7,810 nucleotides of DNA from an uncultured Muribaculaceae bacterium (GTDB lineage Bacteria; Bacteroidota; Bacteroidia; Bacteroidales; Muribaculaceae). Numbering within the stretch: the stretch's first letter is position 1; every line of letters begins with the position of its first letter. The notes under the pieces are model-generated. The model was not told the DNA's origin. It saw nothing but the letters and a program-made list of their open reading frames with translations, and ran no database searches. The stretch is taken from contig CAJTUG010000010.1 of assembly GCA_910579605.1 (NCBI GenBank), forward strand, positions 1-7,810. The letters are read 5' to 3'. Below, piece by piece: positions 1 through 7,810 of this stretch. The position numbers and the translations under genes are program-made.

Positions 1-3000
1 GGATACCCGCAATAATTTTAACCTTGAATTCCTTGATTATTATATAGATCCGCCGCGCTATACGATAGAAGAATGCCTTGAACGCGGCTTGACGTATAGC
101 GTACCGTTGAAGGCACAGTTGAAATTGTCGTGTTCCGATCCGGATCATGAGGATTTCCCGGTAAAGGTTCAGGACGTCTATCTTGGGCAGATACCGTATA
201 TGACAGAAAAGGGCACCTTTGTGATAAATGGTGCTGAGCGTGTAGTTGTATCTCAGTTGCATCGTTCGCCGGGTGTATTCTTCGGGCAGAGCACACATGC
301 CAATGGCACAAAGTTGTATTCGGCACGTATCATCCCGTTCCGTGGTTCATGGATTGAATTTGCTACAGACATTAACAATGTGATGTATGCTTATATCGAC
401 CGCAAGAAGAAATTGCCTGTGACGACTTTGTTGCGTGCAATAGGTCTTGAGAGCGATAAAGACATCATCGAGATATTCTGCCTTGCCGAGGAGGTTAAGG
501 TAAATAAGACTAATCTTAAGAAGGTCGTAGGTCGTAAACTTGCGGCACGTGTTCTTAAGACTTGGTTTGAAGAATTCAGCGATCCCGATACCGGTGAGGT
601 ATCGTCGATAGAGCGCAATGAAATTATAATCGACCGTGAGACTGTTCTTGAAGAAGAGCATATCGACCAGATATTGTCTTCTGGCGTCCCCACTATTCTT
701 CTTCACAAGGAAGACGCGAGCGCAGCCGATTATTCTATTATATCGAATACACTGAAGAAGGACCCTTCTAACTCTGAGAAGGAAGCGATCCAGTATATCT
801 ACAGGCAGCTGCGCAATGCAGATCCGCCAGATGATGCTTCGGCTCGCGAGGTAATCACCAATCTGTTCTTCAGCGAGAAACGTTACGATTTGGGCGATGT
901 GGGCCGCTATCGTATCAACCGCAAATTGGGCTTGGAGACATCTTCTGATGTGCGTGTTTTGACTCAGCAGGATATTATAGCTATTATTAAGTATCTTATT
1001 GAGCTTATCAATACCCGTGCAGACGTGGATGATATCGACCACTTGTCTAACCGTCGTGTGCGTACTGTAGGCGAGCAGCTTTATAACCAGTTTGCAGTAG
1101 GTCTTTCGCGTATGGCCCGCACGATCCGCGAGCGTATGAATGTTCGCGATAGCGAGGATTTCACTCCTATCGACCTTATCAACGCTAAAACTATATCGTC
1201 GGTTATCAATACGTTCTTCGGCACAAATGCGTTGTCGCAGTTCATGGACCAGACGAATCCTCTTGCCGAGATCACGCACAAGCGTCGTATGTCGGCTCTC
1301 GGCCCCGGCGGTCTTTCGCGTGAGCGTGCCGGTTTTGAGGTGCGAGACGTTCACTATACCCATTATGGCCGTTTATGTCCGATTGAGACTCCTGAAGGTC
1401 CTAACATCGGTCTTATCAGCTCGCTTTGCGTGTATGCCAAGATAAACGATCTTGGATTTATAGAGACTCCATACCGTACTGTGGAGGATTCTAAGGTTAA
1501 TCTCAAGAACGACGAGGTTGTTTATCTTACTGCAGAAATTGAAGAGGGTAAAGTGATTGCCCAGGGCAATGCCCCTTTGAATCCGGACGGTACTTTTGTA
1601 CGTACGACAGTAAAGGCTCGCCAGGATGCTGATTTCCCTGTTGTTCCGCCGGCAAAGGTAGAACTCATGGATGTTTCGCCTACCCAGATTGCTTCTATTG
1701 CTGCTTCGTTGATTCCTTTCTTGGAGCACGACGACGCAAACCGCGCTCTCATGGGCTCGAACATGATGCGTCAGGCAGTGCCGTTGATGCGTTCGGAATC
1801 GCCTATTGTGGGTACCGGTATCGAGGGTCAACTCGTACGCGACAGCCGTACTCAGATTACGGCTGAAGGCGACGGTGTGATTGAATTTGTAGATGCCCGT
1901 GTAATCCGTATCCGCTATGATAGGACAGAAGAAGAAGAATTCGTTGCTTTTGAAGATGCGGTTAAGGAATATCATATACCCAAGTTCCGCAAGACTAACC
2001 AGAGCACCACAATAGACTTGCGTCCTATCTGCAACAAGGGTCAGCGCGTTAAGGCCGGCGATATCCTCACCGAGGGTTATGCAACCGAAAAAGGCGAGCT
2101 TGCACTTGGCCGTAACCTCAAGGTGGCTTTCATGCCTTGGAAGGGTTATAATTATGAGGACGCTATTGTATTGAACGAGCGAGTTGTCCGCGATGATATC
2201 TTGACATCGGTACATGTAGACGAGTATTCTCTTGAGGTCCGCGAGACCAAGCGAGGTATGGAAGAGCTTACTTCGGATATCCCTAATGTATCTGAGGACG
2301 CTACAAAAGACCTTGACGAACGCGGTATTATCCGTGTGGGTGCTCATGTTGTGCCCGGCGATATCATGATTGGTAAGATTACTCCTAAGGGCGAATCTGA
2401 TCCTACACCCGAAGAAAAACTTCTGCGAGCAATTTTCGGTGATAAAGCAGGCGATGTCAAGGATGCGTCGTTGAAAGCTTCTCCGTCGTTGAAGGGTGTT
2501 GTAATCGGCACCAACTTGTTCTCCCGTGCAGCAAAGAAGAAGAAAACCAAGAGTGCCAATGCTGTTCTTCCGAAATTAGACGAAGAGTATGAAGAAAAGC
2601 AAGCGGCGTTGCTTGATGTATTGGTAGACAAGTTGATGGTTCTCACTGCAGGCAAGAAATCTAAAGGTTTGTTTGATTTCCTCGGCAGCGAGATAGTTCC
2701 GGCCGGAGCACAATTTACTGCCGGAGTTCTCAGGAGCATCAATTATGATACTTTGAACTTGTCTAATTGGACTAACGATGAGCATAAGAACGATCTTATC
2801 CGTCAGACCATCGTTAACTACATGCGCAAGAGCAAGGAAATAGATGCGGAGCTTCGCCGTAAGAAATTCGACATATCTATAGGTGATGAATTACCTTCGG
2901 GAATCATGCAGATTGCCAAGGTTTATATAGCCAAGAAGCGTAAAATCAGCGTGGGCGACAAGATGGCCGGCCGTCATGGTAATAAAGGTATCGTATCGCG

Positions 3001-3631
3001 CATAGTCCGTCAGGAAGACATGCCGTTCTTGGCCGATGGCACACCTGTTGACATTGTGTTGAACCCTCTTGGTGTGCCTTCACGTATGAACTTGGGACAG
3101 GTGTTTGAAACCGTTCTTGGATGGGCAGGCCGCGAATTGGGCGAAAAGTTTGCGACCCCGATTTTTGACGGTGCCAGCATGGACGACCTCAATGAATGGA
3201 CAGACAAGGCTGGTTTGCCTCGTTACGGTAAGACTTACCTCTACGATGGCGGTACCGGCGATCGCTTTGACCAACCAGCTACAGTGGGCGTGATTTACAT
3301 GCTGAAGCTCGGCCACATGGTAGAAGACAAGATGCATGCCCGTTCTATCGGTCCGTATTCTCTTATTACGCAGCAGCCTTTGGGCGGTAAAGCTCAGTTT
3401 GGTGGCCAGCGTTTTGGAGAGATGGAAGTTTGGGCGCTGGAAGCATTCGGCGCAGCGCATATCTTGCAAGAAATCCTCACAATCAAGAGCGACGACGTCA
3501 ATGGCCGCAGCAAAGCCTATGAGGCAATTGTCAAGGGCGAGCCGATGCCTACCCCCGGCATACCGGAATCGTTGAACGTGTTGCTTCATGAGTTGCGAGG
3601 CCTTGGCTTGAGCATCAATCTTGAGAATTAA
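1..3631 (+). CDS. rpoB: RNA polymerase subunit beta (5' partial)
   Basis: This is the beta subunit of the multisubunit DNA-dependent RNA polymerase, which forms one side of the active-site cleft with beta-prime. The frame is open from base 2 (first full codon Asp) and gives 1209 residues to the TAA at 3629-3631. A TTG at 89 is internal, because matching beta sequence (NLEFLDYYIDPPRYTIEECL) precedes it; the true start lies about 60 codons upstream. Counting from base 2, visible marks are ERVVVSQLHRSPGVFF near residue 79, the rifampicin region LSQFMDQTNPLAEITHKRR from 411, ETPEGPNIGLI near 462, YNYEDA with Glu719-Asp720, and GDKMAGRHGNKG with Lys987 and Lys995 (E. coli Lys1065 and Lys1073). A lysine-rich, probably helical insertion at about 840-960 corresponds to the variable region before the active-site lysines. 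The C-terminus LLHELRGLGLSINLEN is the expected beta end, which packs on beta-prime. No frameshift or missing key residue was seen. Identification is essentially certain; only the start is unseen. Confidence 0.99.
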   Translation, partial: DTRNNFNLEFLDYYIDPPRYTIEECLERGLTYSVPLKAQLKLSCSDPDHEDFPVKVQDVYLGQIPYMTEKGTFVINGAERVVVSQLHRSPGVFFGQSTHANGTKLYSARIIPFRGSWIEFATDINNVMYAYIDRKKKLPVTTLLRAIGLESDKDIIEIFCLAEEVKVNKTNLKKVVGRKLAARVLKTWFEEFSDPDTGEVSSIERNEIIIDRETVLEEEHIDQILSSGVPTILLHKEDASAADYSIISNTLKKDPSNSEKEAIQYIYRQLRNADPPDDASAREVITNLFFSEKRYDLGDVGRYRINRKLGLETSSDVRVLTQQDIIAIIKYLIELINTRADVDDIDHLSNRRVRTVGEQLYNQFAVGLSRMARTIRERMNVRDSEDFTPIDLINAKTISSVINTFFGTNALSQFMDQTNPLAEITHKRRMSALGPGGLSRERAGFEVRDVHYTHYGRLCPIETPEGPNIGLISSLCVYAKINDLGFIETPYRTVEDSKVNLKNDEVVYLTAEIEEGKVIAQGNAPLNPDGTFVRTTVKARQDADFPVVPPAKVELMDVSPTQIASIAASLIPFLEHDDANRALMGSNMMRQAVPLMRSESPIVGTGIEGQLVRDSRTQITAEGDGVIEFVDARVIRIRYDRTEEEEFVAFEDAVKEYHIPKFRKTNQSTTIDLRPICNKGQRVKAGDILTEGYATEKGELALGRNLKVAFMPWKGYNYEDAIVLNERVVRDDILTSVHVDEYSLEVRETKRGMEELTSDIPNVSEDATKDLDERGIIRVGAHVVPGDIMIGKITPKGESDPTPEEKLLRAIFGDKAGDVKDASLKASPSLKGVVIGTNLFSRAAKKKKTKSANAVLPKLDEEYEEKQAALLDVLVDKLMVLTAGKKSKGLFDFLGSEIVPAGAQFTAGVLRSINYDTLNLSNWTNDEHKNDLIRQTIVNYMRKSKEIDAELRRKKFDISIGDELPSGIMQIAKVYIAKKRKISVGDKMAGRHGNKGIVSRIVRQEDMPFLADGTPVDIVLNPLGVPSRMNLGQVFETVLGWAGRELGEKFATPIFDGASMDDLNEWTDKAGLPRYGKTYLYDGGTGDRFDQPATVGVIYMLKLGHMVEDKMHARSIGPYSLITQQPLGGKAQFGGQRFGEMEVWALEAFGAAHILQEILTIKSDDVNGRSKAYEAIVKGEPMPTPGIPESLNVLLHELRGLGLSINLEN

Positions 3632-3693
3632 CGGTTTGTATACCGCTCACCTCTCCTCACTATCCTTAACAAAAGACACATACCAACCACTAT
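3632..3693 (+). other. rpoB-rpoC spacer with Shine-Dalgarno-free leader of rpoC
   Basis: These 62 bases separate the rpoB stop from the rpoC ATG. From 3646 to 3667 the strand is mostly pyrimidine (19 of 22), and from 3668 to 3693 it is A/C-rich; the whole 48-base stretch has one G, at 3675. No purine-rich ribosome binding site like AGGAGG lies in front of the ATG. That is usual in Bacteroidota, where initiation depends on weak structure and A-rich upstream bases. The only inverted repeat noticed is CGGT/ACCG at 3632-3635 and 3642-3645, a four-pair stem with no U-tract, too weak for a terminator. The spacer therefore fits read-through transcription from rpoB into rpoC (inference). Confidence 0.6.
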
Positions 3694-6600
3694 ATGGCTT
3701 TTAGAAAAGACAATAAAGCAAAAAATGTTTTCTCCAAGATTTCCATCGGGCTTGCTTCGCCCGAGGAAATTCTTGAGAAATCGAGCGGCGAAGTTCTCAA
3801 ACCAGAGACGATCAACTACCGCACATACAAGCCCGAACGCGACGGTTTGTTCTGCGAGCGTATTTTCGGTCCGGTTAAAGACTACGAGTGCCATTGCGGC
3901 AAGTATAAACGTATCCGCTACAAGGGCATCGTGTGCGACCGCTGCTCCGTGGAAGTAACAGAGAAGAAAGTGCGCCGCGAGCGTATGGGTCACATCAGGC
4001 TCGTTGTACCTGTGGCACATATCTGGTATTTCCGTTCGCTCCCCAACAAGATAGGTTACCTTTTGGGCCTTCCGTCAAAGAAACTTGATGCTGTGATTTA
4101 TTACGAACGTTATGTTGTAATGAATCCGGGTGTTGCCGAAGGAGTGGAGAAATTGCAACTTCTCACAGAAGAGGAATATTTCGATATTGTAGACAATCTA
4201 CCCAAAGACAACCAGCTTTTGGAAGACGGTCATCCCGATAAATTTGTTGCAAAAATGGGTGCAGAAGCTATTTATGAGCTTCTTAAGGACATTGACCTTG
4301 ACTCGTTGTCGTATCAGTTGCGTCACCAGGCCAACCAGGAAGGTAGCCAGCAGCGCAAGACTGAGGCATTGAAACGTTTGCAGGTTGTTGAAGCGTTCCG
4401 AGCTTCCCGTCATCGCAACAAACCCGAGTGGATGATATTGCAGGCTGTGCCTGTGACACCACCCGAATTGCGTCCTTTGGTTCCTCTTGACGGTGGACGT
4501 TTTGCCACTTCGGATTTGAACGATCTTTACCGTCGCGTTATCATCCGTAATAACCGTTTGAAACGCCTCATTGAAATCAAGGCGCCCGAAGTGATTCTCC
4601 GCAATGAGAAACGTATGCTTCAGGAGGCTGTTGATTCTCTGTTGGACAATTCACGCAAGTCGTCGGCAGTTAAATCTGATGCAAACCGTCCTTTGAAATC
4701 GCTTTCCGATTCACTCAAAGGTAAGCAAGGCCGTTTCCGCCAGAACCTTTTGGGTAAGCGTGTAGACTATTCCGCACGTTCGGTAATTGTTGTAGGTCCG
4801 GAGTTGCAGATGCACGAATGCGGTTTGCCTAAGAACATGGCGGCAGAACTTTACAAGCCGTTTATTATCCGCAAGCTCATTGAGCGCGGTATCGTTAAGA
4901 CTGTAAAGAGCGCCAAGAAGATTGTAGACCGCAAGGAACCTGTAGTATGGGATATCCTTGAATATGTCATGAAGGGTCATCCTGTATTGCTCAACCGTGC
5001 ACCAACTCTTCACCGTCTTGGTATCCAAGCATTCCAGCCTAAACTTATCGAAGGCAAGGCTATCCAGCTTCATCCTTTGGCATGTACGGCGTTTAATGCC
5101 GACTTTGACGGTGACCAAATGGCTGTTCACCTTCCATTGGGTAATGAGGCAATATTGGAAGCTCAGATGCTTATGCTCGGCGCCCACAATATCCTTAACC
5201 CTGCCAATGGCGCACCAATCACCGTTCCGTCGCAGGACATGGTTCTTGGTTTGTACTACATAACCAAATTGCGCAAGGGTGATAAGGGCGAAGGACATAC
5301 CTTCTATGGTCCTGAAGAGGCTCAGATAGCATACAACGAAGGCAAAGTTACATTGCATGCTCCCATCAACGTGATGGTAGACGATGTAGACGAAAACGGT
5401 AAAGCTATCCGTCGCTTGGTAGAGAATACCTCTGTAGGCCGCGTGTTGGTTAACCAGTTCGTACCCTCGGAGATAGGCTATATCAATACTATTCTTTCCA
5501 AGAAATCTCTTCGCGACATTATAGCCCGTGTTATCAAGAAATGCGGTATTCCCCGTTCTGCCAAGTTCCTTGACGATATCAAGAATCTCGGCTACCGTAT
5601 GGCATTCCAGGGCGGTCTTTCCTTTAACCTTGGCGACGTTCTTATTCCGCCGGAAAAAGAGCAGATTGTGGCCGACGGCTACCGTCAGGTAGATGAGGTG
5701 ATGGAAAATTTCCAGATGGGTTTCATATCCGACAAAGAACGCTACCAGCAGATTATCGATATATGGACACAGGTAAATGCCCGATTGACCAATATCTTGA
5801 TGAAGCAGATGGCCGAAGCCAACCAAGGTTTCAACGCAATCTACATGATGCTCGACTCCGGTGCCCGTGGTTCAAAAGACCAGATTCGCCAGTTGGCCGG
5901 TATGCGTGGTCTTATGGCGAAACCGCAGAAAGCCGGTGCTGAAGGTGGCCAAATTATCGAGAACCCGATTTTGGCTAATTTCAAAGAAGGCCTTTCGGTG
6001 TTGGAATACTTCATCTCTACTCACGGTGCCCGTAAGGGTCTTGCGGATACTGCATTGAAGACCGCCGACGCAGGTTATCTTACCCGTCGTCTTGTGGACG
6101 TTGCTCATGACGTTATTATCAATGAGACCGACTGTGGCACTTTGCGCGGTTTGGTTTGCACGGCAATCAAGAATAACGATGAGATTGTAGCTTCTCTCGG
6201 CGAGAGAATTTTGGGACGTGTATCGGTTCACGATATCATTCATCCTATCACTGGCGAAATTATCGTTCATGCCGGAGAAGAGATTACCGATGATGCTGCT
6301 GAAATTATAGATGCTTCTCCTATAGAATCTGTAGAAATACGATCGGTTCTCACTTGCGAAAGCAAGAAGGGTGTATGTGCTAAGTGCTATGGCCGCAACC
6401 TTGCCAACAGCCGTATGGTTCAGAAAGGCGAGGCAGTTGGTGTGATAGCAGCACAGTCTATCGGTGAACCTGGTACCCAGCTTACTCTCCGTACTTTCCA
6501 CGTCGGTGGTGTTGCAACCAATATTTCGGCTGTTTCCAAACTTACATCAAAATATGATGGTAAATTGGAAATTGAAGAATTGCGCACTGTAGATGTTGAA

Positions 6601-7810
6601 GATGGCAACAAGGTCGTTGTCGGCCGTCTTGCCGAAATGCGCATCGTAGACAAGAACACAGGCATGACACTCATGTCGGCTCCTCTGTCTTATGGTTCGA
6701 AGCTATTCTTTGATAACGGTGCCGACATTAAGAAAGACGATGTTATTGCCGAATGGGACCCGTTCAATGCCGTAATCGTATCTGAACAGACCGGTAAAGT
6801 TCACTACATAGATTTGATAGAGGGTGTAACCTACCGAGTAGACTCCGACGGCAACCAACAGGCCGAAGACCGCGTGATTATAGAATCTCGCGACCGTCAG
6901 CATGTACCGTCGGTAGAAATTGTCGGCAAAGCAGGCGAGGTTCTTGCTTCTTATTCTTTGCCTGTGGGTGCTCACCTCATCCACAAAGACGGAGAAGACA
7001 TTAAGGTTGGCGAAACTTTTGCAAAGATTACCCGAGCAACCGGTGGCGCCGGCGACATTACCGGTGGTCTTCCTCGTGTTACAGAGCTTTTTGAAGCCCG
7101 TAACCCGTCGAATCCCGCCATTGTATCAGAAGTTGACGGTCAGGTTAAGTATGGCAAAGTTAAACGTGGTAACCGTGAAATCAGCGTAATACCTAAGTTT
7201 GGCGAACCCAAGAAATACCTTGTTCCTCTGTCTAAGCAGATTCTTGTACAGGAAAACGACGTTGTTCGTGCCGGTACACCTCTTTCCGACGGTGCTATCA
7301 CTCCGGCCGATATCCTCAATATCATGGGGCCGACAGCCGTTCAGGAATATATTGTCAACGAGGTTCAAGACGTTTACCGCATGCAGGGTGTTAAGATCAA
7401 CGACAAGCATTTTGAGGTAATAGTACGCCAGATGATGCGTAAAGTACGCATTATCGATGCCGGTGATACCAATTTCCTTGAGGAGCAGATTGTTGACAAG
7501 CGCGATTTCATGGACGAAAACGATCGCATCTGGGATAAGAAAGTGGTTGTAGACTCTGGCGACAGCGAGAATTTGCAAGAAGGCCAGATTATCACAGCCC
7601 GTCGTCTCCGCGATGAGAACTCTTTGCTCAAACAGCGCGACTTGCGTCTTGTTGAAGTTCGCGATGCTCATCCTGCAACTTCCGAGCAGATCTTGCAAGG
7701 TATTACCCGTGCAGCTCTTCAGACTTCAAGCTTTATCTCTGCCGCATCGTTCCAGGAAACCACTAAGGTTCTTAACGAAGCTGCAATCCAAGGTAAGAGC
7801 GACAGCCTTG
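3694..7810 (+). CDS. rpoC: RNA polymerase subunit beta-prime (3' partial)
   Basis: This is the beta-prime subunit, which carries the catalytic magnesium site of RNA polymerase. The ATG at 3694 is chosen because an in-frame TAA stands at 3667-3669 and the product begins MAFRKDNKAKNVFSKISIGL, as in Bacteroides beta-prime. All 1372 complete codons were read without a stop; the gene runs off the window about 55 codons short. Domains in order: N-terminal zinc ribbon with Cys66, Cys68, Cys81 and Cys84; clamp helices at about 275-315, the sigma contact; RAPTLHR at 435-441; catalytic NADFDGDQM with Asp470, Asp472 and Asp474; F-loop at about 730-756 with a short insertion; bridge helix at about 768-804; second zinc site Cys814, Cys888, Cys895 and Cys898; trigger loop first half GEPGTQLTLRTFH with His936; a large insertion at about 940-1118; trigger loop second half DITGGLPRVTELFEAR; and the C-terminal region that closes the clamp. 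All catalytic and zinc ligands are present. It follows rpoB by 62 bases and is probably co-transcribed with it. Identification is certain; the 3' end is unseen. Confidence 0.99.
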   Translation, partial: MAFRKDNKAKNVFSKISIGLASPEEILEKSSGEVLKPETINYRTYKPERDGLFCERIFGPVKDYECHCGKYKRIRYKGIVCDRCSVEVTEKKVRRERMGHIRLVVPVAHIWYFRSLPNKIGYLLGLPSKKLDAVIYYERYVVMNPGVAEGVEKLQLLTEEEYFDIVDNLPKDNQLLEDGHPDKFVAKMGAEAIYELLKDIDLDSLSYQLRHQANQEGSQQRKTEALKRLQVVEAFRASRHRNKPEWMILQAVPVTPPELRPLVPLDGGRFATSDLNDLYRRVIIRNNRLKRLIEIKAPEVILRNEKRMLQEAVDSLLDNSRKSSAVKSDANRPLKSLSDSLKGKQGRFRQNLLGKRVDYSARSVIVVGPELQMHECGLPKNMAAELYKPFIIRKLIERGIVKTVKSAKKIVDRKEPVVWDILEYVMKGHPVLLNRAPTLHRLGIQAFQPKLIEGKAIQLHPLACTAFNADFDGDQMAVHLPLGNEAILEAQMLMLGAHNILNPANGAPITVPSQDMVLGLYYITKLRKGDKGEGHTFYGPEEAQIAYNEGKVTLHAPINVMVDDVDENGKAIRRLVENTSVGRVLVNQFVPSEIGYINTILSKKSLRDIIARVIKKCGIPRSAKFLDDIKNLGYRMAFQGGLSFNLGDVLIPPEKEQIVADGYRQVDEVMENFQMGFISDKERYQQIIDIWTQVNARLTNILMKQMAEANQGFNAIYMMLDSGARGSKDQIRQLAGMRGLMAKPQKAGAEGGQIIENPILANFKEGLSVLEYFISTHGARKGLADTALKTADAGYLTRRLVDVAHDVIINETDCGTLRGLVCTAIKNNDEIVASLGERILGRVSVHDIIHPITGEIIVHAGEEITDDAAEIIDASPIESVEIRSVLTCESKKGVCAKCYGRNLANSRMVQKGEAVGVIAAQSIGEPGTQLTLRTFHVGGVATNISAVSKLTSKYDGKLEIEELRTVDVEDGNKVVVGRLAEMRIVDKNTGMTLMSAPLSYGSKLFFDNGADIKKDDVIAEWDPFNAVIVSEQTGKVHYIDLIEGVTYRVDSDGNQQAEDRVIIESRDRQHVPSVEIVGKAGEVLASYSLPVGAHLIHKDGEDIKVGETFAKITRATGGAGDITGGLPRVTELFEARNPSNPAIVSEVDGQVKYGKVKRGNREISVIPKFGEPKKYLVPLSKQILVQENDVVRAGTPLSDGAITPADILNIMGPTAVQEYIVNEVQDVYRMQGVKINDKHFEVIVRQMMRKVRIIDAGDTNFLEEQIVDKRDFMDENDRIWDKKVVVDSGDSENLQEGQIITARRLRDENSLLKQRDLRLVEVRDAHPATSEQILQGITRAALQTSSFISAASFQETTKVLNEAAIQGKSDSL

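Noticed and set aside
89..91. TTG as the start codon of rpoB.
   Set aside because: The frame stays open to the window edge and the preceding 29 residues match known beta subunits, so the gene begins upstream of the window.
1927..1938. Four GAA codons in a row in rpoB, as a possible slippage repeat.
   Set aside because: It is a short acidic run in coding sequence with the frame intact on both sides, and nothing suggests phase variation.
3632..3645. Inverted repeat CGGT/ACCG just after the rpoB stop, as a possible terminator.
   Set aside because: The stem is only four pairs and no T-run follows; a terminator here would also separate rpoC from its operon.
3635..3668. TTTG at 3635-3638 and TATCCTTA at 3661-3668, as a possible Bacteroidota promoter (TTTG and TAnnTTTG boxes).
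   Set aside because: The second box matches poorly, the spacing of 22 bases is slightly long, and such short motifs occur by chance.
4711..5826. A 371-codon minus-strand open frame opposite rpoC, as a possible hidden gene.
   Set aside because: It is in exact register with rpoC codons, starts at TTG, has no recognisable motif, and is explained by avoidance of TTA, CTA and TCA in the sense gene.

Overview
The window is a conserved housekeeping segment. It holds almost all of rpoB (RNA polymerase beta subunit) and almost all of rpoC (beta-prime subunit), head to tail on the plus strand, with 62 bases between them. Both genes are cut by the window edges. rpoB lacks roughly its first 60 codons and rpoC roughly its last 55, judged against remembered Bacteroides subunits of about 1270 and 1427 residues. 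No mobile element, RNA gene, CRISPR array or accessory gene was found.

The proteins point to the order Bacteroidales (phylum Bacteroidota). The residue runs around the rifampicin pocket, the HYTHYG block of beta, the QKAGAEGGQ insertion in the beta-prime F-loop and the start MAFRKDNKAK all resemble Bacteroides-type polymerases. There are many differences from Bacteroides fragilis as I remember it, so a neighbouring family such as Muribaculaceae is plausible, but I cannot settle the genus from sequence alone. The lack of a Shine-Dalgarno sequence before rpoC fits the same phylum.

Layout: positions 1-3631 are rpoB (5' partial, ending TAA). Positions 3632-3693 are a spacer with a pyrimidine-rich stretch, then an A/C-rich stretch, and no convincing terminator or promoter. 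Positions 3694-7810 are rpoC (3' partial), open without a stop over 1372 complete codons. The two subunits together form the active-site cleft of RNA polymerase. Beta supplies the rifampicin pocket and the conserved lysines near the active site. Beta-prime supplies the metal-binding DFDGD loop, bridge helix, trigger loop and two zinc sites. The short spacer and shared strand fit co-transcription, as in the usual rplKAJL-rpoBC cluster, although the ribosomal protein genes lie outside this window.

Everything readable is explained by these two genes. I do not see a previously undescribed system. The long reading frames on the minus strand are shadows caused by sense-strand codon choice. The findings listed are lineage-level details of the polymerase and its expression signals, with modest interest scores.
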